Source of the DNA: Syntrophobacter fumaroxidans MPOB | GTDB lineage: Bacteria; Desulfobacterota; Syntrophobacteria; Syntrophobacterales; Syntrophobacteraceae | Assembly: GCF_000014965.1 (NCBI RefSeq) | Contig: NC_008554.1 | Coordinates: 620,001-684,000 of the forward strand | Reading direction: 5' to 3' | DNA: 64,000 bases | Shown here: positions 1-9,405 of the stretch, piece after piece | How positions within the stretch are numbered: position 1 is the stretch's first letter | How the letters are laid out: every line of letters begins with the position of its first letter | Position numbers and translations under genes: made by a program | The notes under the pieces: generated by a model | Told to the model about the DNA's origin: nothing | Databases searched by the model: none | Seen by the model: the letters and a program-made list of their open reading frames with translations, nothing else

Positions 1-1850
1 TTGATCGGTCTCTTGGTCTTCTGTGAAAGAATGCCGGCGATCATCATCGCCAGGGAGCCGTCGCGGTCCACGATGATCAATGGTCCCGCGCCCGTGAGGT
101 ACCCCGCGTTCGACAGGACGTCCGCCGGATCGGCGTTGGTCGATCCGGGCAGGGAATAATCCCGGAATGCCTCCGGCGGGCGAATGTCCACCAGGTCGAA
201 TGTTCCCGGCAAATCCTTGAGCAGCCGATTCAAATCCGCCGGGGAGATCCGTTCCGCAAGATGAACGTGACGCCTGGGTGCGGAGGAGCCGGCGGCTTGC
301 TTCTCGCTTCCGAATACCGGGTAGCCCGCTTCAATCCACGCCGCGCTGCCCCCTTCGAGGCTTGAAACCTGCTTGAATCCTTTGCGCTGCAGGATGCCCA
401 CCGCCAGGCTCGACCGGTACGCACTGTTGCAGACCGCCACCACCGGCAGAGCGGGATCGAGTTTGCGGGAAAGCTCACCCAGGTGGTTGAGGGGCAGGTT
501 CACCACCGTCCCGATGCGCAGCGCCATCCATTCGTTGGGCAGGCGCACGTCCACGATGATGGGAGCGCTGCCGTCCTGCATTTGAGCGTAAAGCTCGCCG
601 GGCTTGACGGTCCCGCTCCGGGCAAGACTCAGGCCGGCCCTGGTCCAGGCCTCGAACGGCAGCACCGATCCCGTGTAACCCACTCGATGCAGGCGCAGGA
701 CGGCTTCCTTGATTTCCGCCGAAGAACCGATCAGCACCATCGGGGCCTTCCAAGGCACGATTGTGCCCACCCACGTTTCCAGGCGGCCTCGCAGCCCGAT
801 GTTCACCGATCCCGGAACATGCCCTTCAGAGTAGGGCTTGGGATCCCGCAGGTCGACCAGCCACAGGTCTTCCACCCGGGTGATGGATTCATCGACTTTC
901 GCCTGGACGGGCGCCGCATCCCACGACACCAGGGGCGGTCCTTCACGGTTCATGGCGGCGTTGTGCTTGAAGTACTGCGGTGCCTCGGGCAGGCCTTCGA
1001 GCACCGCCGAGATGAACTCGCTGCGGCCCTTGTGCCGTATGTACGGATTGGACGACCTTTCCCTGCCGATGGTCGACGAAGGATCGTCGGACAGGTGCGC
1101 GCCGCACAAGGAACCCGCACCGTGCGCGGGCAGCACCGCGACCGTGTCCGGAAGTTTGGACAGGACATTGTGCCAGGTGTCGTAGCTCATGGAAGCCAGG
1201 GTGGCGGCGGTCATTTTCCCTTCGAGCAGATCCGGTCTTCCGACGGATCCGACAAACAGGGTATCCCCGGTGAAAATCATTTTCGGCTGGTCATCCCCCT
1301 CCGAAAAAACCAGGCCGCACATGCCGTCGGGCGTGTGGCCGGGAGTCTCCACGGCTTTCACCATGGCCGCGCCCACCTTGAACGTCGAGCCTTCTTTCAG
1401 CGGTTCGATCTTGTATTTTGCGCCACTGGCGGCGTTCTGATAGACGGGGACGTTCAATGCCCGGACCAGTTCCAGGTGTCCGGCGACGAAGTCGGCGTGG
1501 GAGTGGGTGAGAAAGACGCCCTTGATGGTCAGGCCGTGTTTTTTCGCATGGTCGAGGTAGGCGGTGATGTCCCGGTCCGGATCAACCAAGAGCGCCTCCT
1601 TCCCGGAAATCAGCAGGTAGGAATAGTGGCTCAAGACGGGCAGGTTGAACTGCACGACCTCGAAGCCGGGAAACCTGTATGTGTCCACGATCTGGTGGAA
1701 AGCGTCCTCACTCCCGTGAGTCGCGGATTCCGAGTCCTTGATCGAGGCCGCGCCGGCGAAGCTCCACGGAAAAGCGAAGCTCAACAGGAACACGGTGGCG
1801 ACGGCGATGTTCCTCAGGTAAAGCCGTTTGCAGTCGGTGGGGTTCTTCAT
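1..1850 (-). CDS. Secreted metallo-beta-lactamase hydrolase fused to three rhodanese domains (3' end outside window)
   Basis: Starts at the ATG at 1850, about 10 bases after AAGGAAGG, and stays open to base 1, so the C-terminus lies outside the window. A signal peptide covers residues 1 to about 34. A metallo-beta-lactamase domain follows, with HSHADF near residue 115, then GHTPDG and the GDTLFVG metal-ligand region. This is the layout of persulfide dioxygenase/ETHE1-like and glyoxalase II-like proteins. Three rhodanese-like modules start near residues 325, 425 and 550. Only the middle one keeps an active-site cysteine (VCNSAYRSS, about residue 474); the first has no Cys at that place and the third has IIVDRDGS. 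Known for the family: such fusions handle persulfides or sulfane sulfur. Inferred: periplasmic sulfur-transfer enzyme. The substrate is not proven by sequence. Confidence 0.88.
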   Translation of the reverse strand, partial: MKNPTDCKRLYLRNIAVATVFLLSFAFPWSFAGAASIKDSESATHGSEDAFHQIVDTYRFPGFEVVQFNLPVLSHYSYLLISGKEALLVDPDRDITAYLDHAKKHGLTIKGVFLTHSHADFVAGHLELVRALNVPVYQNAASGAKYKIEPLKEGSTFKVGAAMVKAVETPGHTPDGMCGLVFSEGDDQPKMIFTGDTLFVGSVGRPDLLEGKMTAATLASMSYDTWHNVLSKLPDTVAVLPAHGAGSLCGAHLSDDPSSTIGRERSSNPYIRHKGRSEFISAVLEGLPEAPQYFKHNAAMNREGPPLVSWDAAPVQAKVDESITRVEDLWLVDLRDPKPYSEGHVPGSVNIGLRGRLETWVGTIVPWKAPMVLIGSSAEIKEAVLRLHRVGYTGSVLPFEAWTRAGLSLARSGTVKPGELYAQMQDGSAPIIVDVRLPNEWMALRIGTVVNLPLNHLGELSRKLDPALPVVAVCNSAYRSSLAVGILQRKGFKQVSSLEGGSAAWIEAGYPVFGSEKQAAGSSAPRRHVHLAERISPADLNRLLKDLPGTFDLVDIRPPEAFRDYSLPGSTNADPADVLSNAGYLTGAGPLIIVDRDGSLAMMIAGILSQKTKRPI

Positions 1851-1966
1851 GAGAGAATCCTTCCTTGTCATTTCTGTGTGAGATCAAAACAAACATTCAT
1901 GACGAAGTCCGTCGGGACGGCGTCTTCCAAAAGATCGAAAAACTGCGGCCGATTTCCGGCGAAGGC

Positions 1967-3064
1967 TCACTCCCGCGCTCCACGCAGGGGGCGGATCTCT
2001 CCGATGTCCAGGACGAGAAACCGGGATGGGTCGAGTTTCCTTTCTTGAATGGTTCTCATGAGGTCCAGGGCCGGATAACCCGGAGGTTCATCGCCCAGCG
2101 GGAAGGTTCCCCACTGTGTGGGGATGAAATACCGCGCCCCGAGATCGTGAAAGGCGTCCAGCGCCTCCGGGATGCTCTTGTGCGCGTAGTGCATGAACCA
2201 TCGTGGATGGTACGCCGTGGTCGACAGCAGGGCGTAGTGGATGTTCGGGTATCGTCTTCCGATTTCCCTGTAGCCGATGAAATAACCGCTGTCCGCACCG
2301 TAATAGACGGAAATCTCCGGAGTGATCAGAAGAAAACCGGCCCACAGGGTTTCGTTGAACCCCTGACCGAATCGCCTGGACCAGTGTTGCGCCGGCAGGC
2401 AGACGAGCTTGTTCCCACCTCCCAAATCGATTTCCCGCCACCAGTCGAGCTCCTGAACCGCGCCTTCGTGAAGTGACGCCACGTGATTCCCGAGACCGAG
2501 CGGAACGTAAAACCGTGAAGCCCGGGGCAGGGAACGAACGCTCTCCTCGTCGAGATGATCGTAGTGGTTATGGGAAATCAGCACATTCAAGGAGGGCGCC
2601 AGGGCTTTCAACTCTTCGCCGGTGATCGCCGGAGGAGTGATCCGCCTGGGAAGAAACGCTCTTTCCGAGAAGATCGGGTCGGTGATCCAGTAGTCCCCGC
2701 CTATTCTCAACAGAAATGTGCTGTGCCCGATCCACGCGATGAAATCGCCTTCGGGCATCCCTTGAATCCGCGCCTTCAACTCCGGGATGAATTTCGGCCG
2801 GTGATTCTTTTCTTCCTCCGAATAGTGCGCCTTGCTCGACATCTTCCATTTCACCAGACGCCAGAATCCCCCGTGTTCCATGGGCGCCCAGGGGTTGAAG
2901 TAGCGCCCGTCGTTGAAATGCGGCGCGTAGAGCTGTTCGACGCTCTGAGCGTCGACCTGCCGGCGCCACTTCGCCTCATCGAAAGGCGCGGGATTGTGCA
3001 TGCAGGAAAAAAACAAGGCGGTCCCCAACACAACAACAAGAAAAAGGATTATCGATTTTCTCAT
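1967..3064 (-). CDS. Metallo-beta-lactamase-fold hydrolase, probable lipoprotein (NAPE-PLD/UlaG-like, COG2220 type)
   Basis: A 365-residue protein. Translation can be read upstream to 3391, but the ATG at 3064 places a hydrophobic leader ending in LFFSC at the N-terminus, a plausible if imperfect lipobox, so I chose it. The hydrolase domain shows GHSTFLLR (about residue 115), HNHYDHLD, AQHWSRR and YGADSGYF, the metal-ligand set of the NAPE-hydrolysing phospholipase D / UlaG branch of the metallo-beta-lactamase superfamily. The family cleaves phosphodiester or lactone bonds; the substrate here is unknown. It lies on the same strand as the rhodanese fusion gene, 116 bases upstream of that gene's start. 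A lipid-anchored envelope location is inferred from the leader. Confidence 0.85.
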   Translation of the reverse strand: MRKSIILFLVVVLGTALFFSCMHNPAPFDEAKWRRQVDAQSVEQLYAPHFNDGRYFNPWAPMEHGGFWRLVKWKMSSKAHYSEEEKNHRPKFIPELKARIQGMPEGDFIAWIGHSTFLLRIGGDYWITDPIFSERAFLPRRITPPAITGEELKALAPSLNVLISHNHYDHLDEESVRSLPRASRFYVPLGLGNHVASLHEGAVQELDWWREIDLGGGNKLVCLPAQHWSRRFGQGFNETLWAGFLLITPEISVYYGADSGYFIGYREIGRRYPNIHYALLSTTAYHPRWFMHYAHKSIPEALDAFHDLGARYFIPTQWGTFPLGDEPPGYPALDLMRTIQERKLDPSRFLVLDIGEIRPLRGARE

Positions 3065-3864
3065 AAGGCCGCTTCCGGAAACCGGGATCATCCCGGTTTC
3101 CCCGTACTCCTCGAGAACAGGATTCAACGGGTCCTTGCGATTCCGCCTACCGGCAAAGGCCATCGCTCGCCATGCCCCTTGCGGGCTGTTCATGATCGGC
3201 CGTTGCCGCGGCTTTTGTCGGTCGAGGGCGGGGCCAAGCGTATAACCCCGCCGGGCCGTTGCAGGGCACAGTCCCGACCGGCGTATCTTTGACGTCTCCC
3301 GGCGTGGATTTCCGGACGCTAACGACCGGTTGTGTCCAGGGGTCTTTATCGGAGCGGGCCATCGCCGGATGGAGTTCGGACGGCCCGTCACCGCGGGATT
3401 TCCCGGGAATGGAGCTCACTGAAACCGCTCCAGACCGCTCCAACGTTTCGCTATGGCGCGAGCATTTCCCAACCTCTTGGACCTCATGGGGGAGAAGCCT
3501 TCAAATCACTGCACCTCATGGCTGTAGCGCGAGTGCAAGGAAGTTAATGCCGGGCGGTAGCTTTTTCAATACGCGGCGGGTTTCGGGTGATGCCGTTCCA
3601 CGGGCGAACCACGGGGTCTGCCCGGAACGAAGCCCTTCCCGGCAGAGCCGTCAATTGCCCGGCGTTGTGGAATGCCTTGCGGGCGATCGGCAAAGTGGAG
3701 CCGGCGGCGGTTGAAGCATTTTGCCCGTGCCTGGAAGCAGAGCGGAATGGTCCGGAATAAAGGGGTGGACGGGCACAAATGAGGGGCCTTGTGCCGCGGA
3801 CCGGGTGCCCGCGATGCGTCAGCCGGTCTTGAATCCCATTTTCGACGGCATGGCGTGATGGAGC
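3065..3864. other. Non-coding gap of about 800 bases
   Basis: Open frames here have no domain signature or ribosome-binding site. A GC hairpin (GGCGGGG paired with CCCCGCC, about 3228-3251) sits upstream of the lipoprotein hydrolase start. No tRNA or mobile-element end is seen. Confidence 0.5.
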
Positions 3865-5082
3865 TTATTCACTGTTCCTGAACAAGAAGGATGAAATCCT
3901 GCGCACCGGCTTCTTGAGACCCGCAACGGCTTTCCCGGCGACACCGGCGGCCGTGGAGGAGACTTTCTTCACTCCGCCGGCGGTTGCCTCGAAAACGTCA
4001 CCGGCTTTGTCTCCCACGGCGTCATAAACGGACCGGACGGCTCCGGCAACCTTCCTTGCGCCGTGCTTCGTCGAGTTGTAGGCATCGCTCGATTTTCTGC
4101 CCACGGCCTGACAGGCATTCCCCAGGCCGCCGGCAAAGCCGGTGGCGGTGTCCGCAACCGCGCCGGAAGCTTTCCGCATGCCCCTGGCGGAAATACTCTT
4201 GATCGACCCGCCCAGCGCACCCAGGACCTTCGGCAATGACTCGGCGACAATCTCGTTCAGTATCTGCAGAGCTTCCAGGGAAGGACGCTGCTTCACGGAT
4301 GAATCCGGGCAGGTTTTGAGGCCGATGTAGTTCTTCGTCACCACTCCCACCCTGCATGCCAGCGAGGCGTTGGCCGCTCCGGTGAAAATGGAGTGAGAGA
4401 ACGTCCTGGCAATCGTGGCCACGAACGGAACCTTGTCAAAGACGGCGTGGGGGATAATCGGGGAAATGATGCTTCCAATCTGGTTGGCAAGATCCGCTTC
4501 GTCCAGCCCGTAGGAAACGAGCGAAACGGTGAGGACATTCGTATATATCTTCCAGAGTTCCATGGGGTGCGGGCTCTGGTTGTAAATGCGCGATATCTTC
4601 CAAACCAGGGAGGCCACCTGAAAGAAGACGATCAACGAATCGAGCCGCCCGTTCTGGGAAATGGCCGTTGCAACGAATACTCTCTTGCCGACCAGCTTGA
4701 TCTCCTGGACGGCAAGGTCGTCCAGGTAAGCCGTCAATTCGGGGAGGCGGTCCACGGAAGAAGCGCGAAGGCCGCCTGCGATGATGTATTTATTGGATTC
4801 CAGCCTCTTGGACAGTTTCGCAAGATACAGCTCTTTCTGTGCGGCGCTCGGATTCGAGAGCATGGTTAGAGGCTTCTGACGAAATACGTGAGCGCCGATG
4901 AGCCAGAAAAGGCACAGGGCCAGCAGTCCCAGCAGCAGGCAATTGGAAACGAGCCCGAGGGCAGGATGTATTCTCCCCAGGATCTCCGACAGGGCGAGGA
5001 TGTGGCTGATCATGAAAGTCAGCAGGGACAGCAGGATCAATGCCGTCACCGCGAGGAGTGCAAAGGCCCACTTTTTCTTCAT
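3865..5082 (-). CDS. DUF697-like membrane protein with a long amphipathic Ala/Gly/Lys-rich tail
   Basis: A 405-residue protein starting at the ATG at 5082, with GGAG 11 bases upstream; a frame extension to 5355 lacks support. Two transmembrane segments lie near residues 5-25 and 40-65. The middle part (about 100-260) resembles DUF697/YcjF-type domains, with a hydrophobic helix around SLIVFFQVASLVWKISRIY and later ARTFSHSIFTGAANA. Residues about 295-395 are an unusual low-complexity tail with repeated 10-12 residue amphipathic units of the form KKVSSTAAGVAGKAV and RKVAGAVRSVYDAVGDKAG, similar in feel to apolipoprotein or LEA repeats. The function of DUF697 proteins is unknown. It has no operon partner, with gaps over 500 bases on both sides. 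Inner-membrane location is inferred. Confidence 0.75.
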   Translation of the reverse strand: MKKKWAFALLAVTALILLSLLTFMISHILALSEILGRIHPALGLVSNCLLLGLLALCLFWLIGAHVFRQKPLTMLSNPSAAQKELYLAKLSKRLESNKYIIAGGLRASSVDRLPELTAYLDDLAVQEIKLVGKRVFVATAISQNGRLDSLIVFFQVASLVWKISRIYNQSPHPMELWKIYTNVLTVSLVSYGLDEADLANQIGSIISPIIPHAVFDKVPFVATIARTFSHSIFTGAANASLACRVGVVTKNYIGLKTCPDSSVKQRPSLEALQILNEIVAESLPKVLGALGGSIKSISARGMRKASGAVADTATGFAGGLGNACQAVGRKSSDAYNSTKHGARKVAGAVRSVYDAVGDKAGDVFEATAGGVKKVSSTAAGVAGKAVAGLKKPVRRISSFLFRNSE

Positions 5083-5626
5083 CGATGCGGTTCTCCGGGA
5101 TGTGGCATCTCGAAGCGGGAACGGAGCATTTGATGAATCCCCGCTGCGGGACAAAACGCTCGAACGCGCCGATTTTCGCCGGAAAGCCTCCGGCAGACAG
5201 CTTTCGATCAATTCTAGCATCGCCGCGAAACTGTGTCCATGGACACGAATGGGAGATGTCGACACGAATGGGTGGCGGAGAGAGCCGAAGGGTTCGCCGC
5301 AGGTTTTTCGGACAGGCCGCGACGAACAAACAAGCGAACAGATCGGGACGGTCAAAGCGGCGGGTGCCGAACGTTTTGCGTCCGGCGTTCATACGGCTCG
5401 CAAGGCTCCCCGATATCCTTTGACCATTCCGGGCCGGGGAGTGATACGCGGGTTGCGTTCGGGATGGGTGCATCGGGCGGGGGCATAAAGCCCTCTTTTG
5501 CGTCTACGTCCGACCGGCGCACCGGCGCGACACGCGGCAACAGAAACGTTCACCCGGGCGGCTTTTCAGCGCTTCTTTGGGAGGTTGAACCCTTCACGCC
5601 GTGTCTTGCGGCCGGGCCTGGATTCA
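5083..5626. other. Non-coding gap of about 540 bases
   Basis: No gene is supported. It holds a direct repeat GACACGAATGGG (about 5243 and 5260) and, at 5451-5500, one copy of a dispersed hairpin repeat described separately. Confidence 0.5.
5451..5500 (+). repeat. Dispersed hairpin repeat, copy C
   Basis: Contains TTGCGTTC followed about 20 bases later by GGGCATAAAGCCCTC. The same order and spacing occur on the opposite strand at 52941-52990. It is intergenic, and the GGGC/GCCC arms form a small stem. Confidence 0.5.
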
Positions 5627-6643
5627 TCAATTGCCCGCAACGATTCCATAGAGCGTTCCTCCCGGAATGAAACGATGCGTGTCAATCCGGCGGAATCCGC
5701 ATCGATGCAGCAGCGATAGAATATCCTCCAGGCGGGGAAGTCGTGTCAGTCCTTTCAGGGAACAGTTGACCATATTCAGGTGTGCCGCGGCGACATCCAT
5801 TCCCATGCTGTGGCAGGTCGTCGCGATCGCCAGTACGCCTTGAGGGGCAAGCATGGCGCGCAGATTGTGAACCAGTTCGATACGATCCTCTTCATTGAAG
5901 TAATACAGGATGTTGAACAGGGTGATGAGGTCGAAAGGGCCTTCGAGCCCTCCGGGGGGATGACGCGTGTCTCCGTGAAAAATGCGGAAACGGTCCTCGA
6001 GTCCCCATTGGGCGATGTTGTTTGTTGCCTGTCGGACGGCTGCCTCATCGATATCGAGGCCCGCGCCCGTCGCATTTCGGTTGGCGCTGTGGGCGGCATG
6101 CAGAAAGACACCCGAACCGCACCCCACATCCAGGATGCGCATGGGGTTCCTGCCCGAAACGAGGCCCACGATAAAATCCTTCATGATCGGTTCGGCGAGC
6201 TTCGAAAACCGGGCAACCAAATCGCCCATCCTGTGCAGGTCGTCCCCCAGATCGTCCCCTCGAAGGCGACGGGCCGCATGGCGATAGGCGTCGCTGTAAT
6301 AGGTGATGTTGGCCTGGACCATGGCGGCCAGCATATCCCCCCTGGCACCCACGACGGCTTTGGACCGTTTGCCCTTGATGGAGAACAGCCGGTTTTTCAT
6401 TCCCAATTCTTTTGTGGCCAGTCCCACGTCCAAAAGGGCATCGAACAGCTCCGGGCGCTTCACCTGAAGCTTGTCGATCAACACCTGCTTTTCACACGGA
6501 ACGGCCAGGGCTTTCAACAGGCCCGATTCATAAGCGGCATGGAGGAAATGCATTCTCACCAATGCCTGCCAGTCTTTCATGAGGGGAAACAGGCCGGGCA
6601 CTTTCAGAATTCGCAGGAAGGCTATCAGGTACCGCGGATTCAT
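5627..6643 (-). CDS. Class I SAM-dependent methyltransferase with N-terminal helical dimerisation-type domain
   Basis: A 338-residue protein; the ATG at 6643 is preceded by AAGGAG at suitable spacing. The N-terminal ~150 residues are helical and of the winged-helix type found in O-methyltransferases (MHFLHAAYESGLLKAL, then a short helix-turn-helix). The SAM-binding site is clear: ILDVGCGSGVFLHAA near residue 170, an acidic motif GLDIDEAAV, then FHGDTRHPPGG and FDLITLFNILYYFN as post-I and motif II. The substrate is unknown; similar enzymes methylate small-molecule hydroxyls or participate in secondary metabolism. It stands alone and is transcribed away from the hydrolase gene to its right. 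Confidence 0.85.
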   Translation of the reverse strand: MNPRYLIAFLRILKVPGLFPLMKDWQALVRMHFLHAAYESGLLKALAVPCEKQVLIDKLQVKRPELFDALLDVGLATKELGMKNRLFSIKGKRSKAVVGARGDMLAAMVQANITYYSDAYRHAARRLRGDDLGDDLHRMGDLVARFSKLAEPIMKDFIVGLVSGRNPMRILDVGCGSGVFLHAAHSANRNATGAGLDIDEAAVRQATNNIAQWGLEDRFRIFHGDTRHPPGGLEGPFDLITLFNILYYFNEEDRIELVHNLRAMLAPQGVLAIATTCHSMGMDVAAAHLNMVNCSLKGLTRLPRLEDILSLLHRCGFRRIDTHRFIPGGTLYGIVAGN

Positions 6644-7278
6644 TGGATCATCTCCTTGTTCGAGTTTCGGACGTTTCGGCGGGTCGCATGACGGGGATTG
6701 GCGGGGCCGGTGAGAGGAATCCTTTCAAATGCACCCGGAGAATATGATGATCGAGCGGTCCGGCTTGCTCACCCATAGAACCTGCCTCTGGAAAGGGAAT
6801 GGGGGCATTATGTCTTCGAGCTCAAAATTCGTCAACACATAAGGACACATACAAAGGACACAGGAAGAAGACCCTCTGCCTTCCCCGCCGACGCGGAAGG
6901 CCGGCGACAAGGACGCCGGGAACTCCCGGCCCGTTTCCGGGCCGCGATGCATACCTTCGCTTGAATCTCCGACGAACAAATGGATCGTCACATTCACTTT
7001 TAATATTCATGGTCATATCCATGCAAACTCTTGACCGTACATTGCCAATCACACGCCCGGCCGGAGAACGACGCGAGGCTCCATCCACGGGGCTCGTTGA
7101 CAATCTTCGGAGTACCTGCTATCCGGAAACGGCAATGCAGCAGAATTCGAATGACCCACAGGGATTCTATCGACGGTCGGGAGTTTCATCCGTGCCTCGC
7201 CCCTTGATGGGAGGGGAGGGGCCGGCTTTGGGCATAGGGACGGGTTTTCCAACACCGCGAGCGAGGAAAGAACACGCT
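6644..7278. other. Divergent intergenic region of about 635 bases
   Basis: Separates the leftward methyltransferase from the rightward alpha/beta hydrolase, so it should hold both promoters, but no convincing -35/-10 pair was found. A GC hairpin (GCCCGTTTCCGGGC, about 6929-6942) is present. A continuous reading frame runs through it into the hydrolase gene but has no coding features. Confidence 0.45.
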
Positions 7279-9387
7279 ATGAATTCCATGAAGAGAACCA
7301 TCGCCGTTTCGGTTATTGCCCTGGCAATCGCGCTCGGAACCTCATGGGCGGGTGCGGCAACCCTTGAAGTGATAGACGGGGAATACAAGCTGCCCGCCAG
7401 AATCCATGCCTCGGTGGCATCCGACGTGAAGACGGAACTGTGGGCTCATGTCTGGCGCCCGCGCCCGCGCGGATCCTATCCATTGGTGGTTTTTCTTCAT
7501 GGGAACCACCCCACCTGCGGGCGATACGACAGTGAACTGGGCGTGCGAATAGACGATCGCGTCGATTATACGACGACCGGCGAGTGCCCGTCCGGCTACG
7601 TGGTGACCCCCAATCATCTCGGTTACGCCTATCTTGCGGGGACTCTCGCCTCGTACGGATACGTGGTCGTTTCCATCAATGCCAACCGCGGCGTCAACGG
7701 AGCCAAGCCGGAAACCGACGACTACGGTCTCAACCTGCGACGCGGACGTCTTGTTTTGCGCCACCTGCAGGAACTGGCGAAATGGAACACCGAAGGCGGC
7801 GCGCCCGCTTCGCTCGGTTTTCAACTCAAGGGTTTCATCGACTTCACCCAGGTCGGGCTGATGGGGCATTCTCGCGGCGGGGAGGGCATGCGCGCGGCCG
7901 TGGCCCAGTTGAACGATCCCGACAGTCTTTGGCCGAAACGTATCCCGGGGCTCAAATTTCGCTCCCTGTTCGAGATCGGCCCCGTCGATGGTCAGACGAG
8001 TCGCACCCTGAACCCTGTGGGTGTTGTGTGGAACGTCCTTCTGCCCGGCTGCGACGGGGACGTCGCGGACCTCGAGGGGATGAAGCCGTTCGACCGGATG
8101 CTCCAGGACGCGGCGGAGGCGGATTCGCTGAGCAAATCCACCTTTCAGGTCTTCGGTGCAAACCACAATTTCTACAACACGCAATGGCAGATTTCGGACT
8201 CCATGGGATGCATCGGGCAGACAGCGATCTTTCCCCAGTTGAAAGGATCAGCGTCTCAGCGCCGCACTGCGCTGCGGTCGCTGGTGCCGTTCTTCCGCTC
8301 CAATTTGGGGCCCGCGCCCGTCGAAGGGCTGGCCAGGCGTTTCGATCCCAGCTTCCCCATACCGTCGGGACTGGCTTCGGAGACGTCATACGCTCGGGGT
8401 TTCACGCGGAGCCCCCGCCGATGCGAGAATTTTGTCATCGACAATTTCAACCGGCGGACCGGGCTTTCGAGTCGGAATGTGGCCAATGAATCCTCGGGGC
8501 TTTCGGGCTACGAACATGGAACGGCCGGCAAGAACCAGGATCCGACGCAGCGTGCCGCCGCGATCGACTGGCGCAGAGCGGGCGGATTTTTCCAGGTCAA
8601 CGCCGCCGCCGCGGGCGAGGGGCTGGACGTCGGCAACTACCACGCCCTCGAATTCCGCGTGATGCTGCGCTGCTTCGACAAACTCTGCTGCTCGCCGGGC
8701 GATCCGACCGGGGACGTCGACTTTTCGATAGCCATCGCCAATGCCGATGCCGTTCTCTCCAATCCGGTGTCTCTCAAATCCGTGGCCGTGGTGCGCCGCC
8801 CGGGCGGTTCGTTTCAGGGCAGTTGGGTCAACTATAACGAGCTGTTCCAGACCGTTCGCATTCCGCTGTCCGATTTCACGGGTGCCGATCTGTCCAATTT
8901 CCGCGGCGTTCGTTTCACCTTCGATCGCAGTCCAAAATCTTTCATTTACCTTGCGAATGTGCGCCTGACCAAGGCCCGCGCCGGAAACGGCGCTCTCGCA
9001 TCGGATGCGCAAACGCAAGTCGGGAGCGAAACCGTGGTGCAAACCCGCGCGCGGGATGAAGCCCAAGCGGATCGCAACGAGATCGTCGCCATCCGCCTCC
9101 CGGGCGGGGCGGCCGCCGGCGTATCGGAGAAGGCGCGCGTTCCGGCCGTGGAGATCGAGGTCGCTTCGAGCCGTTCGTTTCCGGTGGGTGGAGCGCTGCC
9201 GACGCTCGTCGTGGGCGACAAGACCTTCGCTCTTTCGCACTACCCGTCCGGCGCCACCGATCGACTGGTGTTCACCCTGGAGGCGGGCCAATTCGAGGCG
9301 ATCGAGCAGGGAGCCGAAGTCGGCGTTCGCATCGGCGGCGCGCGCCCCTGGCATTTCGGCCTGCTCGACAAGTCGCTTGCCCGCTGA
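7279..9387 (+). CDS. Secreted alpha/beta hydrolase with C-terminal beta-sandwich domain
   Basis: A 702-residue protein starting at the ATG at 7279 after GAGGAAAG. The longer frame from 6799 lacks a ribosome site and would bury the signal peptide (residues 1 to about 29, ending SWAGAA). The hydrolase domain spans about 30-370: an oxyanion-type motif FLHGNHPTCG near residue 74, nucleophile elbow GHSRGGEG (Ser about 198), an acidic loop GCDGDVADL and a late GANHNFYN histidine. The part from about 385 to 570 looks like a carbohydrate-binding or galactose-binding-like beta-sandwich (FVIDNFNRR, VRIPLSDF, RFTFDRSP). The substrate is unknown; esterase or lipase activity is inferred. Only 18 bases separate it from the glycerol dehydrogenase gene, so the two are probably co-transcribed. 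A lipid-ester hydrolase feeding glycerol to the next enzyme is possible but speculative. Confidence 0.85.
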   Translation: MNSMKRTIAVSVIALAIALGTSWAGAATLEVIDGEYKLPARIHASVASDVKTELWAHVWRPRPRGSYPLVVFLHGNHPTCGRYDSELGVRIDDRVDYTTTGECPSGYVVTPNHLGYAYLAGTLASYGYVVVSINANRGVNGAKPETDDYGLNLRRGRLVLRHLQELAKWNTEGGAPASLGFQLKGFIDFTQVGLMGHSRGGEGMRAAVAQLNDPDSLWPKRIPGLKFRSLFEIGPVDGQTSRTLNPVGVVWNVLLPGCDGDVADLEGMKPFDRMLQDAAEADSLSKSTFQVFGANHNFYNTQWQISDSMGCIGQTAIFPQLKGSASQRRTALRSLVPFFRSNLGPAPVEGLARRFDPSFPIPSGLASETSYARGFTRSPRRCENFVIDNFNRRTGLSSRNVANESSGLSGYEHGTAGKNQDPTQRAAAIDWRRAGGFFQVNAAAAGEGLDVGNYHALEFRVMLRCFDKLCCSPGDPTGDVDFSIAIANADAVLSNPVSLKSVAVVRRPGGSFQGSWVNYNELFQTVRIPLSDFTGADLSNFRGVRFTFDRSPKSFIYLANVRLTKARAGNGALASDAQTQVGSETVVQTRARDEAQADRNEIVAIRLPGGAAAGVSEKARVPAVEIEVASSRSFPVGGALPTLVVGDKTFALSHYPSGATDRLVFTLEAGQFEAIEQGAEVGVRIGGARPWHFGLLDKSLAR

Positions 9388-9405
9388 CAAGGAGAACGCA
9401 TTCGC

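Noticed and set aside
483-2048. Rightward 521-codon frame opposite the rhodanese fusion
   Set aside because: Antisense shadow; composition and lack of motifs contrast with the clear hydrolase and rhodanese motifs on the other strand.
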